From the NCBI GenBank assembly GCA_002633025.1, contig NMRB01000360.1, positions 54,413 to 118,412 of the forward strand: DNA of 64,000 nt. Direction: 5' to 3'. The translations under genes and the position numbers were made by a program. This document shows, piece after piece, positions 55,802-64,000 of this stretch. Positions within the stretch are counted from its first letter, which is position 1. Each line of letters begins with the position of its first letter. This DNA is from Notospermus geniculatus (lineage: Eukaryota > Nemertea > Pilidiophora > Heteronemertea > Lineidae). Below the pieces are notes generated by a model. That model was not told the DNA's origin and did not search any database. It saw nothing but the letters and a program-made list of their open reading frames with translations.

Positions 55802-56114
55802 TACCAAAGAAATTCAGGCACCATGCAGTAGGCCTACAAGTAGTGAATTTCATCATGGGTTTCCCCCCACCCCCAAAAAAATCTCTTGAGAGTCATCGTC
55901 ACCGTACTCAAAATAACTTCGGTGTTTTCATATTTCATATCTATACCCACACTCAAAATGGCCACAGGAAAGTCAGGACATGTTTTACGACTGTGATTAA
56001 GCGGAAATCAATTCAAACTGTCTTGGGGAAGGAAGGAAGTTCTGTTAGTTTCAATTGACATCGCTTTGTACATCAGAGTTGCATACTTTTGTTGATGACC
56101 ATAAGGATCTTGGC
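55802..56114. repeat. Duplicated block, copy 1 (matches 56120-56432)
   Basis: About 313 bases, nearly identical to 56120-56432, ending at the N at 56115. The copies differ mainly in a poly-C/poly-A run and a few substitutions. This is the fourth duplicate in the window that ends at a single N. Confidence 0.85.
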
Positions 56115-56119
56115 NCCCC

Positions 56120-56432
56120 TACCAAAGAAATTCAGGCACCAGTAGGCCTACAAGTAGTGAATTTCATTATAGGTTTCCCTACCCCCCCCCCAAAAAAAAT
56201 CTCTTGAGAGTCATCGTCACCGTACTCAAAATAACTTCGGTGTTTTCATATTTCATATCTATGCCCACACTCAAAATGGCCACAGGAAAGTCAGGACATG
56301 TTTTACGACTGTGATTAAGCGGAAATCAATTCAAACTGTCTTGGGGAAGGAAGGAAGTTCTGTTAGTTTCAATTGACATCGCTTTGTATATCAGAGTTGC
56401 ATACTTTTGTTGATGACCATAAGGATCTTGGC
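56120..56432. repeat. Duplicated block, copy 2 (matches 55802-56114)
   Basis: It is contiguous with unique sequence to the right (ggcctgaaaagccaagg), so it is the anchored copy. It is non-coding. Confidence 0.85.
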
Positions 56433-57662
56433 CTGAAAAGCCAAGGCCAGGATGTATGACAGTAGGTAATTTGAACAAGGAGTCCAACTTCCACGGAAAT
56501 GTGACTAAAATTCATATTTTTTTCCGTTGTGAGGCTGTGCCATGAAAAACAAACATTTTCCTTGAATTCGAAGGAGGAGAAAAGCTGAACGTGACTTCGT
56601 GTGTCGTGATGTTCTGTGGCTTTATTAGCAGCAAACGTACACTCTGACCTCAAACATAGATGGACTTTCCATTTATCTCCTCACGTGTCCCGGAGAACTT
56701 TCAATGTGTGTCGGCCGGTATTTTTGAGTGTGATATCATAATGCGTGCTCTTATTTGAAGCGTTTTCACTTTTATCATCTAATTATCAGGGAAAGTCAGT
56801 TATTGGCCTAATTACCTTACTGAGTATTGGTGCCAGCATAAAGTGACTAATTTATGATTATTTGCCTGATTAACTGGAGTGGTATTACATGTCGTGTCTA
56901 GTCATCCAGCGAAGCACAAAAAAATTACTTCCCATTTCCAACATGTCCAAGCTATCTTGTCAACCAATGAGGCGAATGTCACACTGACAACCACTCCTTT
57001 CGCTTTGGTCTTTCCGGTGCCTGACTATAAGAAGAAGTGAATAGGGCCCTTTCGTTGTATATTGATAGAGACACTGTTGAGAAGAGCAAGTGTTAAGGAA
57101 CGAACGCACGGAGGCGTTTCACCTGTTTGTTTTGGTAAGTTAACGTTCATATCGCCAAGACTGTAACGTGGCCAGACTCCACATAGATGTGAACTTCCGA
57201 TTTTGCTTCTGTAGAAAAGGTCTCCTCGGCATCCTAGACGAGTGTAGTGGCTGGCCTCAGCAGTGTTCATTGATCCGCTCAACTAGCTGCATTCCTGTCG
57301 TTCTCAACTTCGCTGTAACATGCTCATAATTATGATTGCGGATCGGCGGAGTAACACAGAGCTAGCCTTCACATAGCTGCAGACGTTCTCAGCTAAAAAT
57401 ACCAGCCGAGTATCGATCTTTCTCTTGCTATCTTCTCTTTAGTGATTCGAGACGTGCTTGAGTTTGCCGGGTAGATTATTCGGCTGTCGAACGCTTTTCG
57501 GGATCAGTGGCAGACCTAGATCTTCCGCGTGTCATTTCACTCCGTTTAGGGCATACACTATTTCTCGGTATAACTACATGTAACAGCTGACCACAGATAT
57601 ACTGAAGGCACCCCTACGTTTTACAGGTACAATCGGACGACTTCGGATACAAGGACCGCCCA

Positions 57663-60600
57663 ATGAAACAGAAGATGGATAGCGAGACAAAAGAAAGACT
57701 TGTCGTTCATTGCAACGAACTAAAGATACTTGCCATTGTCTTGGACGAATTATTCGTAAGTAGACATTTGCTTATTCGATGGTAGAGTGCCTCAGAATTA
57801 AGATATGATCTCATGATTACTTCTTAATCAACATGCATGGTAGCGAGCATTCGAAGCTTTCAGAAACATGGCCATAGGTTTTCCAGAGCTAGCACTCTAC
57901 AAAAATAGATCATGAAAGAAATTTTCAGTTGAAGCTTTGAACTGTTTGAAACATCAGGCCGTGACAGTTAAGCTTGAATGGGTAAATTGTTTCGTTTTTT
58001 ATTGATATATATTTACACCAGGTAAATTATTGGCGAACGCTTTTAACACATGGCTGCTGGCACTCCTAATTCTCACAACTTCTCTGTTACATGAGACAAC
58101 AACGATTTATGATGCGCAAATAATGAGTCGATAATGAGCTGAGTTCTCTATTTATGTATTCGATTGTCCAGTTGCCATTAACAGAAATGCCACCGTGTTA
58201 CGCGTGTAGACAGCGTTTTCTTTTCATCAATGATATCAATTTTTAAACCCATATCGAAGCTGTGAAAGAGGGTAAATTTAACTCGTGTCCTTCCTCTCGA
58301 TGGGACAAAAAAACGTGTTTAACTCCAAATGGTTTGCCTACCACCCGAGGCTAGTGGTCTCGAAAAGGGATACGTTGCTCTTCAATTGCCAGAGGACTAA
58401 CGAGTGTGGGCCGACATGAATGAGATTCCATTCCGCACCTGAACTATCGATTGAATGGAGGTTATCATATCAAGCTTTCAAAAAATCTCGCTATCTCTTC
58501 GTTTAGGCCATTAAATAGTGGGGAAACCATTCACCTTTTTCCAAACGTGAAGGAAACGCTTTAGTAATGTTGTCGAGGAAAAGAAATGTATTTATTTTGA
58601 AGAGAACTATTTGGGTACTTAGTGAAGGTCTTGATTAGCTCTAAGAACATCTGAAAACATATCGAACAAGGATTAGTTGCATTCCAAGTGTGCTGCGTTC
58701 AGCTTAACATTTTCTTGTTGTGCACCACGAAAACGTACATGTATATGTACATGTACCTCAGTTATTCCGTTTACTTTGGGAGAAACTCTACAAAGTAACG
58801 ATGAACACTGCATCATACATGTGTGTACATGTATGTTGTGAATTATTGGAGCAGGTCACAGAGTATTTGCCTTCAGCACTGCAAATACTGTAAGTCTTTC
58901 TGTATTTTCAGGATAAACACAGAAACGATATGATCCTGATGTGGGCCGACATGAATGAGATTCCATTCCGCACCTGAACTATCGATGGAATGGAGGTTAT
59001 CATTATCAAGCTTTCAAAAAATCTCGCTATCTCTTCGTTTAGGCCATTAAATAGTGGGGAAACCATTCACCTTTTTCCAAACGTGAAGGAAACGCTTTAG
59101 TAATGTTGTCGAGGAAAAGAAATGTATTTATTTTGAAGAAAACTATTTGGGTACAATGTACTTAGTGAAGGTCTTGATTAGCGCTAAGAACATCTGAAAA
59201 CATATCGAACAAGGATTAGTTTCATTCCAAGTGTGCTGCGTTCAGCTTAACATTTTCTTGTTGTGCACCACGAAAACGTACATGTACAGTACCTCAGTTA
59301 TTCCATTTACTTTGGGAGAAACTCTACAAAGTAAACCTTTAACGATGAACGATGAACACTGCATCATACATGTGTGTATGTATGTTGTACTGTGAATTCG
59401 TGGAGCAGGTCACAGAGTATTTGCCTTCAGCACTGCAAATACTGTAAGTCTTTCTGTATTTTCAGGATAAACACAGAAACGATATGATCCTGAGGAGATT
59501 ATACCCGATGAAGACGAAGATTTTAACACTGTGGAGAAATATGTAAATGATTTTATGCCGTTGTTCTTCCCACATCTTACGCTTCCAAAGAGGGTGACCT
59601 TCGAGTTGCCCTTAAATGAAAAGGTGCGTGCGAATGGAATTTTTCCGAAATGCTTGTGAAGACAATCAGTATATCTATCTAATTTCATCTTAAAGAATTT
59701 TTTCTTCATTGCATTCCTGAAGTAAGACCTGAAGCAACCCCCTCATGAAAGTCTTCAGCAAAATCATGATATGGTTGTTCAAGCATAAGTCAACCAAATG
59801 ATCAATGGAAGGTGTCCACAATCAAGTTTATGGTAACTCTCGACTCTGTTTTACAGAACTTTTACACAGAATCTCTTCGGTTCTTATCGGAACTCGAACA
59901 AGCAGCCAGCCTGCTACAGAAGATTGAAAAGGCACTGTACGATTACAGGAGCGTAGAAGAGATCATACGTCACTTGGATAAAATCAAGTATTCTGTAGAA
60001 CAAGTCAGGAAATTAATGCTCATGAGGGTAAGAAGAAGAATGTTATAATATACAATAAGCATTGCACATATAGATGCCCATCTTTCTCTGGGGGGTATAG
60101 GTTTTTGTCGAATAGCTGCCCATAGAGGAGGAAAGAAGGTTCATGATGGCAAACTCAGTTTTTGTTCACGAAGTACCAGTTTGCCGCCGAGTCGATTCGA
60201 TTCCAACGCCTTATTTGGCGCATGCATATTCCATGACTTGCCACTAAACTCCACTGGTCTGTCATGTCTGTGGTATGGTGCCAAGTGGTGTCTCGTGAAT
60301 TGAAATAGCCACATCATGATATTGTTTGCGTTTTATTGGAAAAATCGACACTTCTGTGCGGGCGACGATCGCGATGTACGGACGAATGTACAGCATCCTA
60401 GAAATGAACGAGGGCATAGAATACTTTCGTTAACCATCGCCACTACGCGTTGATGTATTTCAAGATCTCGGCCTCTATTTATCTGCAATCCAATCTGTTC
60501 CTTGATTCACTAGAAATAAGCAGATTAAGTCCAGAATTTCCGCAGCGGGGTGACGAGTTTTGCCAAAGGAGTACATGACATAAAACTGCAATACTACTTT

Positions 60601-60800
60601 TTCCTGTACTTGTGATAGATGATACATAGCGATTAATTTTTCAGTCAAACGAGTTGGGTATCACGCACGAAGAATATGCACCAACAGTTCAAAGTGAGGT
60701 ACCGGACGACCACAATGAGAAATGTGCCCTTTACCTCTCCCTCATCTACAACGCCAAACAACAGACCGAGACCATTCATAGTTCAAGTACACAACTGTAA
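57663..60800 (+). CDS. Small four-exon gene, helix-rich protein of about 182 aa, unknown function
   Basis: Exons are 57663-57755, 59495-59623, 59857-60027 and 60645-60800, all phase 0, ending in TAA. I do not recognise the family. The sequence looks alpha-helical: a charged N-terminus (MKQKMDSETKERLVVHCNEL...LDELF), an acidic second exon (PDEDEDFNTVEKYVNDF), then long amphipathic helices (LSELEQAASLLQKIEKAL, VEEIIRHLDKIKYSVEQV). There is no signal peptide or membrane span. The exon carrying the ATG has an acceptor just upstream and stays open in that frame (VQSDDFGYKDRP), so the protein may begin earlier. The second exon uses a tgag acceptor; the stronger ttttcag 29 bases upstream leads to a stop. 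A tandem duplication (58405-59493) ends at this exon and may have disturbed its start. Confidence 0.6.
58405..58939. repeat. Tandem duplication, unit 1
   Basis: This unit of 535 bases is repeated head-to-tail by 58940-59493 (554 bases, small indels). It ends ...ttttcaggataaacacagaa acgatatgatcctga, so it carries the splice acceptor and start of the following exon. No N separates the units. Confidence 0.88.
58940..59493. repeat. Tandem duplication, unit 2
   Basis: This is the second unit, continuous with the exon 59495-59623. Differences from unit 1 are a few substitutions and short insertions (for example aatgta after ggtac). It may be a real tandem duplication or another unresolved allele pair. 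Confidence 0.88.
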
Positions 60801-61051
60801 CAGTGTCTGAGCATTCCCTTTTGAGTGTGCATCCACAACAGACTGATACGCATTTTTGTGAGTTTCTCGCATTTCTGATGGGAAGCAGTCTTCTGTACCT
60901 TCGTAACAGGATGCGACTGAAAGCCGCTGTAGGCTGTGATTCTCTCTCAGTCGATGCTGAATACATTTGCCTATCGCCGTGACCCATTTCAACGTGGTTT
61001 CCCCAGTTTCGGATGATACGAAACTGGCGTGGTTGCTCTGGTGGAAGACAT

Positions 61052-61207
61052 TGGGTCATATCAAAAATATATTTTTGGTCATATGAATAAAGACTAGCAT
61101 ATGCTTTTACTTCAGATCTGTCATGTCTGTACAGCGTTGCCTATATAGTGCATTTGTATCGCAAAATTCAAGTAAAAGCATTTACTTGTCTTTATTCATA
61201 TGACCCA
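61052..61207. mobile_element. MITE, family 'ATATGAATAAA', copy 2
   Basis: The arms ggtcatatgaataaagacta and tagtc-like ctttattcatatgaccc, plus the inner gcttttactt/aagtaaaagc pairs, match the element at 18968-19083. Its left end contains a short internal repeat (ggtcatat twice). It carries AATAAA on both strands and supplies the nearest such signal to the gene ending at 60800. Confidence 0.8.
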
Positions 61208-62696
61208 TTGGCTGAATGGACGTAATGCACACTGTTCTGCGGATCCTGCCGGTTATCAGTGCTGGACAAACTTTGGACTAAGTTTAATTAACCGATAGAA
61301 CATCATCTGCAGTGGATAATATATTGACTAGAAGCTGCCTCTGAACATTTTCCAATATACAGTATGGAAGATAACAATGGAAGTTTTTATTTCTAATTAA
61401 TGTCATTGTAAATACATGTACTGCATGTACACATGTAAATACATCGAATCGCGTAGTCTTTGGGCGTTGCATGAAAATGAACTGTTGTTGGTTCACATGG
61501 TGGCCCTTATTTTAACACTGTTTGGGATACATTGTATGCCTCGCAGTATTTTCATCTACATGTATATCTCTTTTGCTGAAGCATGCTTGAAATTTGGCAT
61601 GTGGTCATATTAGTATGGTATTTATTTGTCGGAGAATTTTCAAACAGAGATGCTGTGATTTTTTACAGAGGTTTTTGGGGTGGATTTTAGAGGGTATATT
61701 AGTTTCTGAACAATAAAATCCTTAGAACTTGGCGAAATATGATGTCGGCTCTGTTAATGTATGTATATTGGTTCACGTGGGCCTATAGTCCCTTTAAGTG
61801 ACCATTATATTTGGTCCAAAATGAGCTTTCGCCGCAATTTTCGGCACTAAATCATTATCGGCTTTCAAAACATTCAGCTTGATTGGCTTGATTTTGACCC
61901 CACCATACCATTAATATGCAATCAACAAAATGCTGGGTAAAGTTGACCCAATTAATTGGATCAACGTTTTCAATACAGTAATTGGGTCAGGAAAATGACC
62001 CCTACCCAAATATTACGTCATTATACTGACCGAAGACAGGGTATTATGTGACTTAATTTTGGGGTCATTTTCCTGGCCCATCTCAACTCCTTTCCCTGAT
62101 GTGCTCACCTTCCTCACCCCTGCAGCATCTCTGTAATTCGCTGTAGACCAAACCATACCTATTTTGACACAAGGGCAATACTGCACTGTACATTTAAATC
62201 AAGTGTGATTTGGAAGTAAACAAAAATGGAAAAAAATTACAGGGGGCATCTACTTGCATTGACATATAAGGAATATCTACTCCTGTTGCCTGTGAAGGCG
62301 TGAAAATTCATTCAAATGGACAATATTTTGATCAAAATTGAAAAAAAAATAGTTTTTTGCAGTATTTTTGCCCCTTACTCCCAAACGGTGTGACCAATCT
62401 CCGAAATATTTGGCCTGTCCTCATTGTGCCCCAAGGCCATCTTCTGGTAGAAATTTGAGCCAGATCTGCCGACCCCGCAGGTTATCACTTTTTGCAGATT
62501 TTGCATGGTCCACTCGTGCAATGACACTTAAAACTTTTAGTGGGAAATATCTGCAAATATTTGGGCCTGGGCACGGTTCATAACACATGTAACACAGCTG
62601 AGGAGGTGTTGGTTCACTAGAATGACCATTATTATCATCCTTGATTTTCTTTCACGGTTTATGTTCGCGGATTTTCTCAGCCATGGTAGGCTACAA

Positions 62697-62963
62697 CAGT
62701 TTTTTTGCAAGAAGTCTCGATTCAGTCACCGCCGCGAGCAACCTTCCACCAGAACGAGGCTGAAAGGGCTTCCCCACGCTATAAATAAACGCATGCCTCA
62801 TGGGTGACCCGATGTATAAATATACCAACGCTGATTGGCCATAGGTAAGAAGTGTAGGCCTACGCATGAGTTTATTTATAGCGTGGGGAAGCCCTTTCAG
62901 CCTCGTTCTGGTGGAAGGTTGCTCGCGGCGGTGACTGAATCGAGACTAATGGCAAAAAAACTG
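62697..62963. mobile_element. Foldback element with ~95-base arms
   Basis: The left arm runs from cagtttttttgc through gaggctgaaagggcttcccc to ataaataaacgcatg. The right arm is its near-perfect inverted copy, ending gcaaaaaaactg, with a loop of about 70 bases. It is non-coding. Confidence 0.85.
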
Positions 62964-63370
62964 TTCAAAAGCAAGGACCAGGAGGGGAAAAGTTTGTAAT
63001 GAAGAGATATTTTTAATTGTTAGTATCTTTACATGTAACGGGAAGGTCGATTGAGTGGATGAAAACGCTGTTTGTGGTGTTACAGACAACTTTCAGCGAC
63101 GTGGTTGGGCTCTTCCTATCATCTTACAAAATGGCGGCGTTTCATTCCTTGTCCGTAGGCGTAATATAAGTGTTGTCAGTAAAGGGTCCCAAAGGGACCC
63201 TTTTTTCTGCTTCAACGATACATGTTCCTGTGACCCATCCATCACTGTCCATACGCCGCGTGATGCTGAATTTCCTTCGAACAATCATGGTACGGAAGTA
63301 AATAAAAGCATGTGATGTGTTCTGGGTCCACCTATTTGGAAAATTGTTTAATATGTTCCTAGCATTAGAC

Positions 63371-63513
63371 CAGGGTTGGCGCTGCCATTACTTTTTTAGC
63401 CACAGTAAAGAAAATCCCTAATTGAACACGCTGTTGAACACTAGGCCTATTGAAGAATAGGCCTAGGGATTTTCTTTACTTTGGCTAAAAAAGTAATGGA
63501 AGTGCCAACCCTG
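63371..63513. mobile_element. Short hairpin element, CAGGGTTGGCGCTGCCATTAC ends
   Basis: Arms of about 50 bases (cagggttggc...aaagaaaatccct and agggattttctttact...gccaaccctg) surround a short loop containing taggcctattgaagaatagg. It is a non-coding MITE-like repeat. Confidence 0.8.
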
Positions 63514-63540
63514 TTAGACCTGTTGTCATTGGCTGATTCA

Positions 63541-63630
63541 TAAACGCATGCTTTTCCTTCAAGTTTTGTAGTACATTTACATTGGACCTCGCTGTGCAAA
63601 TCTTAAGGAAAAGCATTTGCTAAACTTTTA
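63541..63630. mobile_element. Small inverted-repeat element related to the 'ATATGAATAAA' MITE
   Basis: gcatgcttttccttcaag pairs with cttaaggaaaagcatttgc. The AAATGCTTTT core is shared with the elements at 18968 and 61052, so it may be a diverged relative. Confidence 0.5.
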
Positions 63631-63939
63631 TAGGCCTAAATACCAGCCATTGATAATGGCTGCCCGTTTTCATTATGCAGGTCAGTCAATGAAAGTTCCT
63701 TGGCAAACCCGACATCTTCTGTGAGGTTCCAAGTGATACTTCAGCTTTCGTCAGCTATGGAGGTTCGACCACCATGTCCATCATCAGTAGACTATAAACC
63801 ATTGGAATCAGGCTGTGGATGATTAGGTGAGTTTAGACTATACATATAGTGTTGTAGATTTAGCCATGTTGGGCCCGTGAGTCTGACGTCTGACTTTTGG
63901 CTTGATGGAAAAATGCCCGCTTTGCGCACGGGAGATCCA

Positions 63940-64000
63940 GGCACTTTCTAGCAGTCGCTCTGGCACTTTCTAGCCGTGTCGCTCTGGCACTTTCTAGCAG
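63940..64000. repeat. Tandem repeat at the window edge
   Basis: GGCACTTTCTAGC occurs three times, at 63940, 63962 and 63987, with gtcgctct between. The spacing is 22 and 25 bases, and the array probably continues beyond the window. Confidence 0.75.

Larger units (their letters stand above)
54966..57662. other. Intergenic region with a small duplicated block
   Basis: The region around 55150-55600 is rich in cggcaac/gttgccg and cgcacatcg/cgatgtgcg inverted motifs and may be an old inverted-repeat element. It also holds the 55802-56432 duplicate pair. A 5' exon of the following gene may lie near 57420-57640, but I cannot define it. Confidence 0.45.
60801..64000. other. Non-coding tail of the window with several hairpin elements
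   Basis: No gene is supported. A possible exon at about 63680-63821 (plus) follows a cattatgcag acceptor and reads SVNESSLANPTSSVRFQV to a TGA, but nothing links it to other exons. Elements within the stretch are listed separately. Confidence 0.5.

Noticed and set aside
63680-63821. Possible terminal exon after a cattatgcag acceptor
   Set aside because: Open frame of about 47 codons ending in TGA, but no upstream exon on this strand fits and no domain is recognised.

Overview
This is eukaryotic DNA from an animal. Coding sequence is split into short exons with GT-AG introns, and three genes can be assembled whose exon phases agree. Invertebrate deuterostome is the best guess, most likely a lancelet (amphioxus). 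The reasons are tacatgta/taggccta-rich introns, dense short inverted-repeat elements, paired-like homeodomains in uncommon domain combinations, and apparent merging of two very heterozygous haplotypes. The species call is inference.

Layout. (1) 1-17.3 kb, minus strand: a homeobox gene. Eight contiguous exons (5814 down to 2524) encode a Pro/Gln-rich region, a coiled coil and a C-terminal Lys50 homeodomain. A further upstream exon lies at 16777-17295. Its long intron region is disturbed by an assembly duplication (8357-10884 versus 14600-16842). Between the two copies sits an unrelated contig (10886-14467) with a TatD-nuclease-like ORF carrying an in-frame stop and a divergently oriented large ORF. 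(2) 17.3-23.8 kb: intergenic, with a second duplication and small transposons. (3) 23.8-45.0 kb, plus strand: a homeobox gene running head-to-head with the first. Its shared 5' part encodes a degenerate homeodomain and a coiled coil. The last shared exon can be joined in phase either to a four-C2H2-zinc-finger terminal exon (41030-41785) or to a set of exons encoding a second, Lys50 homeodomain (43916-45010). (4) 48.3-54.8 kb, plus strand: a complete 17-exon MATE (SLC47-type) transporter of 632 aa. (5) 57.7-60.8 kb, plus strand: a small four-exon gene for an unrecognised, helix-rich protein of about 182 aa. (6) 60.8-64 kb: non-coding, with several large hairpin elements.

The most interesting object is the divergent pair of multi-domain homeobox genes. 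They share a coiled-coil signature, put a homeobox intron at the same codon boundary (44/45), and use Lys50 homeodomains. One of them appears able to exchange its C-terminal DNA-binding module (zinc fingers or homeodomain) by splicing. The main technical caution is that single-N characters at 10885, 19653, 33785 and 56115 each mark the end of a local tandem duplication. These look like two haplotypes placed end to end, not real duplications.
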